64,000 nucleotides of DNA from Pacificibacter marinus (GCF_018860665.1 NZ_JAHKPK010000039.1:1-64000); one strand, 5' to 3'; positions 43,690 to 53,595 are shown, numbered from the stretch's first letter. A program made the numbers and translations. Notes: generated by a model not told the origin, from the letters alone.

Positions 43690-44505
43690 CTAGCCTCCAC
43701 GAAGCGGCGCGGTGTGGTGCTTTGGTACGAGTCGATCTGTGGTGCTCTCCTCATGAGCAAGCTCACAAAGTTCGGCGCGTACCTTTAATAATGCCTCTTT
43801 GTAGTCTTTTACTTGGTCACTTGGCCGATCAGCCGGTTCGGCCAAGGCCAGCAAATGCAAAAACTTTCCATTTGAATCCTCAACGACCGTTGCGCAGCGG
43901 CGTATTCCAACGTGATTGGCTTGAGGATCTGCGACAAAAACTTCTGGACGCATTAGGTCCAAGGCATTGCGTACCGCGGCTTTTGGAAGCCAACAGGTGG
44001 ATTCGCCCACTGCGCGGACAGTGCCCCAAAAACCGTCGACAAAAAACTGCGCTTGCACATCGTCCCAATCCAATCGGCTTAGGTACATTTGTGACAGTAC
44101 GTCCAACTCGTATAGCGAACGGCGAAAACCTACGCTTGCGCGGATGACCACGTCAGGGTCCGGATAATCCGTTTTTGAGTGCCACAAAAGTTCATGCCCA
44201 GCGACAACGATAACTTCCGCTGAAACGCCTAACTGTTTGGACAAATCTCTCATCGTGGTGTCGAGTTTGGCCAAATAGGACTGAGACATCGGAACGTTTC
44301 GCTCCAACCGGAAATTGCGCACACAATATTTTTCGCTCGTACGAAACAGATATCCCAAATCTGACAAAGACTTGACGATCCTGTTCAGTGTCGCTGGCGA
44401 CAAGCCGCAATGCCGGGCGATATCGGTTTGTTTGACCGGCCCAGGCCCCGCAGCCATGACGTATTCCAAAACTTGTAGTATGCGTTCAGTTGGGTTCATA
44501 TTCAT
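43690..44505 (-). CDS. IclR family regulator of the sulfatase/TTT cluster
   Basis: The 271-residue protein has an N-terminal winged helix (VKQTDIARHCGLSPATLNRIV near residues 24-44) and an IclR effector domain. It heads the minus-strand genes tctB, tctA, tctC and the sulfatases, and is divergent from the FGE gene. Two palindromes at its start probably allow autoregulation. I chose ATG 44505 (44499 is equally possible); starting at 44577 would add an unsupported hydrophilic extension. Confidence 0.82.
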   Translation of the reverse strand: MNMNPTERILQVLEYVMAAGPGPVKQTDIARHCGLSPATLNRIVKSLSDLGYLFRTSEKYCVRNFRLERNVPMSQSYLAKLDTTMRDLSKQLGVSAEVIVVAGHELLWHSKTDYPDPDVVIRASVGFRRSLYELDVLSQMYLSRLDWDDVQAQFFVDGFWGTVRAVGESTCWLPKAAVRNALDLMRPEVFVADPQANHVGIRRCATVVEDSNGKFLHLLALAEPADRPSDQVKDYKEALLKVRAELCELAHEESTTDRLVPKHHTAPLRGG

Positions 44506-44539
44506 TTCATATTTGAAATTATAAATTCCATTATTGGAA
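44504..44539. promoter_or_regulatory. Paired palindromes, likely IclR operators
   Basis: Two inverted repeats have the same layout: atttca-tatt-tgaaat at 44504-44519 and ttcca-ttat-tggaa at 44526-44539. Their centres are 21 bases apart, about two helix turns, so two dimers could bind on one face. They overlap the IclR start codon region. Confidence 0.5.
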
Positions 44540-44838
44540 AGTTTATTGATAATCGTGTATTTTATAGATTCTGTCAAGCAAGCGTATTCCCCCTCCCAAA
44601 AAAGGCAGGCTTTAAGATCAGTAATGGACAGAGGCAGAAGCTGTTGAGCGACTTTCCTGCCGTGAACGCGCGACGTTTTTGAAATGGCATTGTTGACGGA
44701 TATATGTCTGATGTGACTGCAGTGGGCGCGCGTCGTTCCAATGCACGGGGTTGAACGCTCGCCAAACGGCGCTTAGAATATCGTTTGCATAAAGCCTCTT
44801 TTGCGAGGCATTCACAGGAATTTGGACGAGAAAATTCA
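44520..44838. other. Divergent IclR-FGE intergenic region
   Basis: This 319-base region between divergent start codons contains AT-rich promoter-like DNA near 44540-44580 and no further gene. A shared control region for both directions is expected. Confidence 0.5.
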
Positions 44839-45816
44839 ATGACCAATACGTCGGCCAAGCCCTGCTGCAGTCCCAAATCTTTGTCAGATTCGTTGACATC
44901 GGCGTCGTCCTATCATCGCCAAGCCCTTGACGTTCGACCTGCCGATAGTGCGACGCAGCGGGAGCTGATGTTGGAATTGGTCCCCGTGGCTGGTGGATTT
45001 TTCGACATGGGAACGCGGCGCTCTCGGTTCCCACAGGATTTTGACGCACCCCGCCGAAAGGTAAAACTATCACCTTTCGGTATTGGGGCGACGACGGTCA
45101 CGAATATACAATTCGCACGCTTTGTTGAGGCAACAGGGTATAAAACTGTTGCTGAACAGGAGGGCTGGTCCTTTGTGTTCCATTTGCTGTTGCGTGATCC
45201 TGATAGCTATAAAGAATCACCGCCCGGCTTGCCTTGGTGGCGTCGGGTCGATGGCGCGTATTGGAAGTCACCGGAAGGGGCTGGCTCCGATGTGTCAACT
45301 CGGCTGGATCATCCCGTTGTCCATATTTCATGGTTTGACGCTTTGGCATATTGCACTTGGGCTGGTTTGCGCTTTCCAACAGAAGCGGAATGGGAAAAAG
45401 CGGCGCGCGGTGGTTTGGCCCGTCAAAAATTCCCTTGGGGAAATCAAATGATGCCAGCAGGCAAGCATATGATGAACACGTGGCAAGGCGATTTTCCACA
45501 GACCAATAGCCAAGAAGATGGATATTTAGGGACGGCACCGGCAAAAAGTTTTGAACCGAACGGGTATGGCTTGTACAATATGACAGGTAACGTTTGGGAA
45601 TGGGTTCAGGATTTCTTTCACCATGCGCCACCAAGCTCCGAGACATTATTCGATCCCACTGGACCGAAAACGGGGGAGGGGCGCGTCCAGCGCGGCGGAT
45701 CCTTTTTGTGTCATGTCAGTTATTGTGATCGGTATCATGTGCATTCTCGAACTCAGAACGATCCTGACAGTTCCACCTCTCATGGTGGATTTCGTGTTGC
45801 GGCAAGTCCGAGCTGA
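44839..45816 (+). CDS. Formylglycine-generating enzyme for sulfatases
   Basis: The 325-residue SUMF1/FGE-type protein oxidises the active-site Cys of type I sulfatases to formylglycine using oxygen. Both catalytic cysteines are present at residues 291 and 296 in GGSFLCHVSYCDRYHVHSRT, followed by QNDPDSSTSHGGFRVA as in human FGE. GNVWEWVQDFF and GLRFPTEAEWEKAARG are family hallmarks. No signal peptide is seen, fitting cytoplasmic maturation of the two leaderless sulfatases. The start was placed at 44839; an upstream frame from 44785 lacks conservation. Confidence 0.92.
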   Translation: MTNTSAKPCCSPKSLSDSLTSASSYHRQALDVRPADSATQRELMLELVPVAGGFFDMGTRRSRFPQDFDAPRRKVKLSPFGIGATTVTNIQFARFVEATGYKTVAEQEGWSFVFHLLLRDPDSYKESPPGLPWWRRVDGAYWKSPEGAGSDVSTRLDHPVVHISWFDALAYCTWAGLRFPTEAEWEKAARGGLARQKFPWGNQMMPAGKHMMNTWQGDFPQTNSQEDGYLGTAPAKSFEPNGYGLYNMTGNVWEWVQDFFHHAPPSSETLFDPTGPKTGEGRVQRGGSFLCHVSYCDRYHVHSRTQNDPDSSTSHGGFRVAASPS

Positions 45817-45943
45817 GGTGATGGCGCGCCTTTTAAAATCATGCGTTTCGAACCGTGACAGGGCCGCATCGTCAACGTGATCGCGACAGGCCCGTGACAG
45901 GCCGTGGTGAAGAAAAAGGCCAATCCAAAGCCAAATCTACGCG

Positions 45944-46963
45944 CTAGAGTCCTGACCCAAGGCCTTTGCGGATGGCCTTGGGTGATAAATCGAACCATTT
46001 TTTACAGGCCCGCGAGAGTGCGGATTGCTCGGGAAATCCAAGCAGCGACGAGAGTTGAGTCAGAGACGCGTTTGTTTCCGTGAGATATTTTAGGGCCAAT
46101 TCTTTCCGAATTGTATCTTTGATGTCCTGAAAGCTGATGTTTTCGGCATGAAGCCGTCTGTGCAAAGTTCTTGGATGAATGGCGAGGATGCGCGCGACAT
46201 CTTCGCGATTGGCTTGCTGCGTTCCTATCAAAGGACGCAGCGCCACGCGCACGCGGTTTGCATAGCTTTGCATTGGAACCGGAAAGTTACGCTCAAGATG
46301 TTCTTTGAGCATTTGGTTCACATGAGGATCTGCATCTTCAACGGGGGTATTCCACCCTGCGACATCGAAATGAAGCGCGGCATAGAGTTGGTTCTCCAAC
46401 ACTGGGATGCCAAAGAATTGCCGATGGCGTGCCGCCAATGTGCCCAAGCTGTGTGGTACAGAAACGGCCACGACGCTCTTGCCAAACGGATTCTGCATCT
46501 TTCCAATTTGGAAACTCATGCCAAGGAATAATTCAAGAACCTGACGCTGAATTGGTGCTGCAACCCCATCGACAGAGATGTTGATCGAAATGGAGTCGGG
46601 TATAATGTTGCCTGGATCTTGCACTTCGATCCGCAGCGCAGTGCCCTGAATAAACGTGAATCGTGAAATGATATCACAGGCTTGGGCTGGGGTGCTGGCA
46701 GTCTTTAATACGAGCCCAAGAATGCCTAAAACACTGACGTCTTGATGTCGCGCGATGCGCAAGCCGAGATCGCCACATTGTGTCGCAATGCTGCTTGCTT
46801 CCAATAGGCCGCAGACAGCCACCATGGGTAAGAGCGCATCGTCATCGCTTAACAATGCTTCGTTAAGTTCGAACTGCTTTAGTAAGCGAGACGGCGAAAC
46901 GCCCAATTCCTGCATGACATCTTGATACCCTCTGAGGGCGGCGGCGCGAATTACGTGGTTCAT
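45944..46963 (-). CDS. AraC family regulator (OruR/ArgR-like N-domain)
   Basis: The 339-residue protein has an N-terminal Arabinose_bd-type ligand domain (GYQDVMQELGVSPSRLLKQF) and C-terminal AraC HTH pair (NREDVARILAIHPRTLHRRL near residues 262-281, LTQLSSLLGFPEQSALSRAC near 300-320). It is divergent from the RND efflux pair and likely controls it. Autoregulation may use the inverted repeat at 46974-46997. Confidence 0.82.
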   Translation of the reverse strand: MNHVIRAAALRGYQDVMQELGVSPSRLLKQFELNEALLSDDDALLPMVAVCGLLEASSIATQCGDLGLRIARHQDVSVLGILGLVLKTASTPAQACDIISRFTFIQGTALRIEVQDPGNIIPDSISINISVDGVAAPIQRQVLELFLGMSFQIGKMQNPFGKSVVAVSVPHSLGTLAARHRQFFGIPVLENQLYAALHFDVAGWNTPVEDADPHVNQMLKEHLERNFPVPMQSYANRVRVALRPLIGTQQANREDVARILAIHPRTLHRRLHAENISFQDIKDTIRKELALKYLTETNASLTQLSSLLGFPEQSALSRACKKWFDLSPKAIRKGLGSGL

Positions 46964-46973
46964 GTCCTAAAAA

Positions 46974-46997
46974 GACATTTTTTTGTCCTTAAATGTC
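46974..46997. promoter_or_regulatory. Inverted repeat in AraC-RND divergent promoter
   Basis: Seven-base arms gacattt and aaatgtc flank ten bases, 11 bases upstream of the araC start. A second, related gtcctaaaaagac lies next to it. It is a reasonable AraC-type or promoter element. Confidence 0.35.
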
Positions 46998-47094
46998 AAG
47001 ACGATTCAGCTGTTGAGGCGTAACTGAACCGATCAGTGCAGTTTGGCTTTCGGGAATCACACCCAATGTATTGCCTCTTCAAGAAAGGCTCAAA

Positions 47095-48141
47095 ATGAAA
47101 CGGTTACATGTTGCGATACAGATATTCGTGATTGCTTTTACCTTGGCAGTCCCCAATCTGAGTGACGCGCAGACGCCCATCGTCAAGATTGAAGCAGTTG
47201 AGGCGTCGGATGGCGGCTTTAAGCGTACCTTCTTTGGAAATGTCGTCGCGCGGGAAACTGTAGATTTAGCGTTTCAGGTTCAGGGGCAGATTGTCGAATT
47301 TCCGTTGGAAGAAGGTGCGGATGTGCCCAAAGGCGGACTGGTTGCCAGCCTTGATCTTGTTCCGTTCGAGCTGTCCCTTGAAGAGGCTCGCCTGAACAGC
47401 GATCAGGCAATGCGCACATTGGAACGGTATCGCCAACTGGAAGGAAGTGCGGTGAGCCAAACAGCCGTGCAAGATGCAGAAACTGATGTCAAGTTGGCGA
47501 ACGTCGCCATGCGTAATGCGGAACGCGCGCTAGAACAGGCCACGTTGCACGCGCCCTTTGATGCACTGGTCGCGTCTCGTCTGGTGCCGAATTTTTCCAC
47601 TACGGGTGCTGGAACACCGGTTGTGCGGTTACACGATATGTCCGACTTGCGGATTGAAATCGAAGTGTCCGAGACATTGTTCCAACAGGCTGGACGGAAC
47701 CCGAACGTAGAGATTTACGCCGAATTTACGGGACACCTGAACCAGTACCCCCTTGAAATAAGAGAAGTGAACGCCGAAACCGCATCAGTTGGCCAAACGT
47801 ATTCAATAACCCTTGGCATGGCGCCTCGGGATGATCTGACAGTCTGGCCGGGATCGTCAGCCAAGGTCACAGCGATTTCATTGGCTGATGAGGCCCGCAT
47901 AACTGTGCCTGCGTCTGCCATTACCATAGGGAACGACGGCGGCACCTCTGTCATGGTCTTTACGCCGACGGGCGAAAGAGAGGGGCACGTTACAACGACG
48001 GCGGTTGAAATAGCTGCCACAGAGAATGGCGAGATCGAGATCGTGACTGGGCTTGAGGTCGGTGAGGAAATCGTCACCGTCGGCGCATCCATGCTGACAG
48101 ATGGCCAAGACGTTCGTCGCTTCACCGGTTTCGGGGATTAA
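47095..48141 (+). CDS. RND efflux membrane fusion protein
   Basis: The 348-residue periplasmic adaptor has a signal peptide (VIAFTLAVPNLSDAQ) and the HlyD/AcrA layout: lipoyl part (VARETVDLAFQVQGQIVEFP), alpha hairpin (residues about 85-150), second lipoyl part LHAPFDALVASRLV and a beta-barrel domain. It links the inner-membrane pump encoded seven bases downstream to an outer-membrane channel. The start at 47095 was chosen for its hydrophobic leader. Confidence 0.87.
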   Translation: MKRLHVAIQIFVIAFTLAVPNLSDAQTPIVKIEAVEASDGGFKRTFFGNVVARETVDLAFQVQGQIVEFPLEEGADVPKGGLVASLDLVPFELSLEEARLNSDQAMRTLERYRQLEGSAVSQTAVQDAETDVKLANVAMRNAERALEQATLHAPFDALVASRLVPNFSTTGAGTPVVRLHDMSDLRIEIEVSETLFQQAGRNPNVEIYAEFTGHLNQYPLEIREVNAETASVGQTYSITLGMAPRDDLTVWPGSSAKVTAISLADEARITVPASAITIGNDGGTSVMVFTPTGEREGHVTTTAVEIAATENGEIEIVTGLEVGEEIVTVGASMLTDGQDVRRFTGFGD

Positions 48142-48148
48142 GAACATC

Positions 48149-51100
48149 ATGGATATTGCGCGTTACTCTATCAACAACCCGATTTTCACTTGGATCGTGA
48201 TCCTGATGTGCCTGCTGGGGGGCACTTGGGGGTTTTCCTCACTCGGTCGGTTGGAAGATCCGGCATTTACAATCAAAGTGGCGATTGTGGTGACACAATA
48301 CCCCGGAGCGTCAGCCGAAGAAGTTGCGACAGAAGTATCAGAGCCGATCGAATCCGCGATTCAAAAAATGGGTGAGGTCAAGTTGATTGAAACCATGAAC
48401 CAGCCGGGCTTGTCATGGGTTACTGTTGAAATGGAAGATCACTACGACGGGAGTGAACTGCCGTCGATCTGGACAAAATTGCGCAATAGGGTGGGCGAAG
48501 CCGCGTTGCCCAGCGGGGCGACCACGCCTTTTATCAACGACAGTTTTGGAGATGTTTACGGGCTCTATTATGCTATTACAGCGCCTGGGTTCAGTGACCG
48601 CGAAATAAATGATCTTGCGGATTATTTACGGCGAGAGGTGCTATCCGTTGATGGTGTGGCCGATGCGGTAATTTCAGGGCAACCAAATGAACGCATTTAT
48701 GTGGAGCCGAATTTAGCGCTGTCTACTTCGCTTGGTATTCCGCCTGCGACGATACAGGCTGCGCTTGCGAATGCGGATGAAATTGTCGATGGCGGGTCTA
48801 TTCAAGACGAGGAAGGCCGAACACTTATTCAACGCCCCGACGGGTCAGATAGCGTTTCCGCCATTGCGGCGCTTGCGGTTGGGGTTAGCGGGCAGGTCGT
48901 AAACTTGTCGGATTTCGCCAATGTGTATCGCGGACGCGAAGATACCCCAGACCTCATCCTGCGTCACAACGGAGTAGAAGCTTTCAGTCTTGGCGTTGCC
49001 GGACTTTCGACGGAAAACATCGTTGAAGTTGGTCATGCCGTTGACGCAAAACTGGAACAGCTCAAGCAATCTATTCCTGTTGGCATTACGATTTCACCAA
49101 TTTACCAGCAACATGTCGTCGTTGAAGACGCCTCAAATACCTTTTTGGTAAACCTCGCCATGTCGGTGGCGATTGTGATTGTCGTTCTGGCAATTTTCAT
49201 GGGCTGGCGCGCGTCAATGGTTGTGGGGGCAACGCTGCTGCTTACAGTTGTCGGCACCTTGTTTTTTATGGCGCTTGGATCGATTGAAATGGAACGTATT
49301 TCGCTCGGCGCGTTGATCATCGCGATGGGGATGCTGGTCGATAACGCGATTGTTGTGGCTGAAGGCATGCAAATCAATATGCAGCGCGGTCAAACGTCTC
49401 GTGAAGCCTCGACAGAGGCTGCCAGCAAAACGCAAATTCCATTGCTGGGGGCCACTGTGATCGGCATCATGGCCTTTGCGGGGATCGGGCTTAGTCCTGA
49501 TGCTACCGGCGAATTTCTGTTTTCTCTCTTCGCTGTGATCGGCATTTCGTTGATGCTGTCTTGGGTTTTGGCGATCACTGTGACTCCTTTGTTGGGCCAC
49601 TACTTTTTCCGCCAAGGCGAAGAAGGAGCAAGTGCTGGCTATGACGGTTTCATTTTTCGTGGTTATGCCAGCGTCCTGCGCGCCAGCCTTAAATTGCGTT
49701 GGTTGGTTCTTGTTACGCTGATCGGCACAACGGTGGTTTGTTATGCGCTGTTTGGCCAAATCAAACAGCAGTTTTTTCCTGACAGCAACACACCGCTATA
49801 CTTTGTGAACTACAAGCTGCCTCAAGGCGCGGGGATCGATCAGACATCTAATGACATGCAAACACTTGAAAATTGGTTGGTTGAGCGTGACGATGTGGTT
49901 GCCGTTACGTCCTATTCGGGCATGGGCGCCTCGCGCTTTATGCTGACCTACGAAAGCGAAGACCCGAACCCAAGCTATGGCCATCTTATCGTGCGCGTCA
50001 GTTCTCTGGATGTCATTCAGGATGAAATGGATGACTTAGAGGCCTATGCGCTAGAGGCCGTGCCGCAGGGGGAATTTCGTGTCAAACGTTTGGCTTTTGG
50101 TCCCGGAGGAGGGGCCCCGATTGAGGTGCGCTTCTCCGGTGCTGATCCAGAAGTGCTGCGGGATTTGTCAGACGAGGCCGTCGCACGTCTGCGCGCCGCG
50201 TCCGCCAATATCATTTCTCCACGCTATGACTGGCGCGAGAAAGAATTGGTGCTGCGCCCGATCTATGCCGAAGACCGCGCTCAGGAGGCCGGCATTTCAC
50301 GCTCAGATATCACCAGCATGTTGCAGTTCGCGACAGAGGGGACCACGTCGGGTGTCTTTCGCGAGGGTGATCGTCAAATCCCCATAATCCTGCGCACCGC
50401 GCGGGACGCAGATTTGTCGTTGATGGATCACAGCATCTATTCCGAAAGCGACGGCGAACTGGTGCCGATGGCGCAGGTGATCGATGGTTTCAGGTTTGAG
50501 GCACAGGATACATTGGTGTTTCGACGCGACCGTGCGAATGTCATCACTGTCGGTGCGGATATTCCGCGCGGCATGACTGCAACCGAAGTCTTGGCCGAAG
50601 TGCGCGCGACCATCGAAGACATGGAAATCCCGAATGGGTATTCTATGGAATGGGGCGGTGAGTTCGAAAGCTCAACCGACGCGCAGGCCTCCTTGGGAAC
50701 GCAGCTTCCGATGAGTATGATCATTATGGTGCTGATCACGGTGCTTTTGTTCAACGCTTTGCGTCAGCCTATCATCATCTGGTTGTTGGTGCCTATGTCA
50801 GTCAACGGTGTCAGTCTAGCGTTGTTGGGCACGGGATTGCCATTCACCTTCACCGCGCTGCTTGGCTTATTGTCGCTGTCTGGCATGTTGATCAAAAACG
50901 GAATTGTACTGGTGGAAGAGATCGACCTCATCAGAAAGGCGGACCCTGATATGCCACTGGAAGAAGCTATTGTTTCGGCGTCAACATCACGTTTGCGACC
51001 TGTTTTTCTGGCGGCAGCAACGACGATCTTGGGGATGTTACCACTGCTTTGGGATGCATTCTTTCAGTCCATGGCAGCGACGATTATGGGCGGGTTGGCC

Positions 51101-51202
51101 TTTGCCTCTGTTCTGACAATGATCGCGGCGCCGGTTTTGTATTACGTGTTCTTTAAATCGTCGAAAGGGCGAGGAGATGACACCGCAGCGGTTGCTGCAT
51201 AG
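48149..51202 (+). CDS. RND efflux pump inner-membrane transporter
   Basis: The 1017-residue protein is an AcrB/MexB-family proton antiporter with 12 helices and two large periplasmic loops. The proton relay Asp lies in GMLVDNAIVVAEGMQ (TM4), and the second half repeats the architecture with LIKNGIVLVEEIDLI. It exports an unknown hydrophobic or toxic compound. No outer-membrane channel gene is adjacent, so TolC-like protein must come from elsewhere. The start at 48149 was chosen (MDIARYSINNP is the usual N-terminus). Confidence 0.92.
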   Translation: MDIARYSINNPIFTWIVILMCLLGGTWGFSSLGRLEDPAFTIKVAIVVTQYPGASAEEVATEVSEPIESAIQKMGEVKLIETMNQPGLSWVTVEMEDHYDGSELPSIWTKLRNRVGEAALPSGATTPFINDSFGDVYGLYYAITAPGFSDREINDLADYLRREVLSVDGVADAVISGQPNERIYVEPNLALSTSLGIPPATIQAALANADEIVDGGSIQDEEGRTLIQRPDGSDSVSAIAALAVGVSGQVVNLSDFANVYRGREDTPDLILRHNGVEAFSLGVAGLSTENIVEVGHAVDAKLEQLKQSIPVGITISPIYQQHVVVEDASNTFLVNLAMSVAIVIVVLAIFMGWRASMVVGATLLLTVVGTLFFMALGSIEMERISLGALIIAMGMLVDNAIVVAEGMQINMQRGQTSREASTEAASKTQIPLLGATVIGIMAFAGIGLSPDATGEFLFSLFAVIGISLMLSWVLAITVTPLLGHYFFRQGEEGASAGYDGFIFRGYASVLRASLKLRWLVLVTLIGTTVVCYALFGQIKQQFFPDSNTPLYFVNYKLPQGAGIDQTSNDMQTLENWLVERDDVVAVTSYSGMGASRFMLTYESEDPNPSYGHLIVRVSSLDVIQDEMDDLEAYALEAVPQGEFRVKRLAFGPGGGAPIEVRFSGADPEVLRDLSDEAVARLRAASANIISPRYDWREKELVLRPIYAEDRAQEAGISRSDITSMLQFATEGTTSGVFREGDRQIPIILRTARDADLSLMDHSIYSESDGELVPMAQVIDGFRFEAQDTLVFRRDRANVITVGADIPRGMTATEVLAEVRATIEDMEIPNGYSMEWGGEFESSTDAQASLGTQLPMSMIIMVLITVLLFNALRQPIIIWLLVPMSVNGVSLALLGTGLPFTFTALLGLLSLSGMLIKNGIVLVEEIDLIRKADPDMPLEEAIVSASTSRLRPVFLAAATTILGMLPLLWDAFFQSMAATIMGGLAFASVLTMIAAPVLYYVFFKSSKGRGDDTAAVAA

Positions 51203-51339
51203 CCGTACGTGTCGCTACACCGCAAGCGTGATGAAAGTCCAAGGTTCTTCGTCACGTCTTGCGGGACTTGTCAAATACAAGCCGGAAATAGCTGTCGTGC
51301 GTGGCCTGATCTGTGGCGTCGCAATCTCATGCGTTGACC

Positions 51340-52260
51340 TTAAAGATTGGCCCGTGATCGTAAGATATTGCAAAACTCCAAGGCGGCCTCGCTTTGTGTT
51401 TCCTTTCGCCGCGTCACCAGTCCAAAACCGGTGAGCCGGATGTCCGGTTCAACGGCAAGGGTCGTGAAAAGACCGGCTTTTATATGTGCATCCACAACTG
51501 CCTCGGGCAGCAGCGCGACGGCGTCAGAGACCTGTACAAGGTTTAGGATGAGCAAGACCGAGGAACATTCTATCGTGTCCGTCAGCCGGTCCAGTCCAGC
51601 GTCATGCAGCGCGGCGTCCAGCACGTGACGTGAAGGATTTGACAAAGGCTGTAAGACCCAAGAACATTCAGCCAGATCGGACAGTTGCATCCTACCTGCG
51701 CGTTGAAGAGGATGCCCCATCCGTGCGACGACGACCAGCCGTTCTTCGGCCAGCAGTTCGAATGTAAACATATGACGATGCCGCTCTGTGCTAAACCGCC
51801 CCACTGCAAGATCCAGCCCACCTGCTTCAAGCTGGTCAAGAATGTCATCGCTGGTTTCACCATGCAAGGACACCATAAGCTGCGGGCGTTTGCGTTTGAT
51901 TTCTGCCACGGACCGCGCCACAAAGTCTGGGGCGGCGCCTGTTATCGCGCCCACTGAAAGGGTGCCATATCCACCCGCACGACGGGCTTGGAATTCATCG
52001 GAAAACTTGTGCAGCCGTGACAGTTGCGCCCGTACATTTGTGATGACAAATGCCCCCAGTGGTGTCGGTTCCATACCGCGCGGTTTGCGCTCGAAAAGAG
52101 CAGCTTCAAAAATATCTTCGACGTCGCGTAGCATCTTGGACGCGGTGGATTGCGTCATGTTCAACGCGTCTGCGGCCCGATGTGTGGTGCCGTGATCGGC
52201 CAAGGCCACAATCAGCGACATATGCCGCACTTTCAGGTTGGCTGTTATATCCCGTTTCAC
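51340..52260 (-). CDS. LysR family regulator of TTT transporter
   Basis: The 306-residue protein has a LysR winged helix (HGTTHRAADALNMTQSTASK near residues 23-42) and the GltC/GalR-like effector domain (GGYGTLSVGAITGAAPDFVA). It is divergent from tctC at 52530, with 269 bases of promoter DNA between; arms aacggtg (52348) and caccgtt (52380) form a widely spaced inverted repeat there. It likely responds to the imported acid. Confidence 0.85.
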   Translation of the reverse strand: MKRDITANLKVRHMSLIVALADHGTTHRAADALNMTQSTASKMLRDVEDIFEAALFERKPRGMEPTPLGAFVITNVRAQLSRLHKFSDEFQARRAGGYGTLSVGAITGAAPDFVARSVAEIKRKRPQLMVSLHGETSDDILDQLEAGGLDLAVGRFSTERHRHMFTFELLAEERLVVVARMGHPLQRAGRMQLSDLAECSWVLQPLSNPSRHVLDAALHDAGLDRLTDTIECSSVLLILNLVQVSDAVALLPEAVVDAHIKAGLFTTLAVEPDIRLTGFGLVTRRKETQSEAALEFCNILRSRANL

Positions 52261-52529
52261 GCTTTATCGACCTTTCGCAATGATCGTCTTTCGCGATTGC
52301 AGAGACGTATTTATTCATTGGACGTTATCACGCGGGCCGATACTGTCAACGGTGAGGAGAAGGTTGGGAGACCTGTAAACACCGTTAGAACAATAGGATA
52401 AGCCGTGCAGTTTGCGCGCCCTGTTGGTGTGCTGTTCACCCGAGTTATGCGTCCTTCAGTACAGTTTTACGGCCGTTCGTGCCGTAGGTGCGAAAGGACC
52501 GTTAGGTATCGTAAAAGAGGAGGATTAAA

Positions 52530-53501
52530 ATGCATTTTATCAAAACTATCGTAGCTGTTGGGGGCCTGATGGCTATGACAGGTGCCGCATGGGCACAAGA
52601 GTATCCTGAACGTCCCATTCAGATGATCGTGCCTTGGGGCGCGGGTGGTGGCACCGATGCGGTGGGCCGTTTGCTGGGCGCTGAAATTCAAAAGGAACTT
52701 GGTGTTCCGGTTAACGTCGTGAACCGCACTGGCGGATCGGGTGTTGTGGGGCATAGCGCCATCGCCAACGCTGACCCAGATGGCTACACCATCGGTATCA
52801 TGACCATTGAAGTCGATATGATGCATTGGCAGGGTTTGACTGATCTGACCTACGAAGATTTTGATGTTTTGGCCATCGTCAACTCCGATCCGGGTGGGGT
52901 CATGGTGTCTGCAGATGCGGGCTATGACAGCGTCGAAGCGTTGCTGGAAAAAATCAAAAGCGAACCTGCTGGCACGTTCAAAGCCTCCGGCACAGGGCAG
53001 GGCGGCATTTGGCATGTCGGGCTTGCGGGCTGGTTGCTGTCTGAAGGTCTGGCGCCTGATCATGTGACATTCGTGCCCAGCCAAGGGGCCGCACCAGGGT
53101 TGACGGACATGGTTGCAGGCGGCGTCGATATTGTGCCGTCATCACTGGCCGAAGGTCGGTCCATGATTGATGCAAAGCGCGTTGTGCCATTGGCAACGAT
53201 GTCTCCTGATCGTCAAGATGCCTTTCCTGACGTTCCGACATTGGCAGAAACCACCGGTTCTGATTGGAATGTCGCGGTTTGGCGGTCTGTTGCCGCCCCT
53301 GCGGGCTTGCCAGAAGACGTAAAAGTCAAATTGATGGACGCGATTGAGACGGCGTATCATTCAGACGCTTATCAGGACTTTATGAAAGATCGTGGATTTG
53401 GTCTGCGCTGGGCCAAAGGCGACGATGCGACAGCTATCGTGGCGGCAGATGATGCTGTTTTTGGTGAGGTCATGACAAAAGCAGGCCTCGCGGCTCAATA
53501 A
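52530..53501 (+). CDS. TTT transporter substrate-binding protein (TctC/Bug family)
   Basis: The 323-residue periplasmic protein has a signal peptide cleaved after MAMTGAAWAQ (residue 23) and the Bug fold, with YPERPIQMIVPWGAGGGTDA and AAPAGLPEDVKVKLMDAI. It is a paralog of the 40487 protein but belongs to a separate complete TctCBA set. RBS AGGAGGA precedes the ATG. Confidence 0.88.
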   Translation: MHFIKTIVAVGGLMAMTGAAWAQEYPERPIQMIVPWGAGGGTDAVGRLLGAEIQKELGVPVNVVNRTGGSGVVGHSAIANADPDGYTIGIMTIEVDMMHWQGLTDLTYEDFDVLAIVNSDPGGVMVSADAGYDSVEALLEKIKSEPAGTFKASGTGQGGIWHVGLAGWLLSEGLAPDHVTFVPSQGAAPGLTDMVAGGVDIVPSSLAEGRSMIDAKRVVPLATMSPDRQDAFPDVPTLAETTGSDWNVAVWRSVAAPAGLPEDVKVKLMDAIETAYHSDAYQDFMKDRGFGLRWAKGDDATAIVAADDAVFGEVMTKAGLAAQ

Positions 53502-53537
53502 ATGGCCGCCCAATAACGGGCTTCGCCAGACATCAAA

Positions 53538-53563
53538 GCCGTCGCCGTAAAATCGGCGACGGC
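53538..53563 (+). terminator. Stem-loop between tctC and tctB
   Basis: Perfect ten-base GC-rich arms gccgtcgccg and cggcgacggc enclose six bases, 37 bases after the tctC stop. No long T-run follows, so partial termination or transcript protection is likely. This would favour tctC over tctBA. Confidence 0.5.
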
Positions 53564-53595
53564 ACATCATATAGCGACCAACGACAGGACACAGG

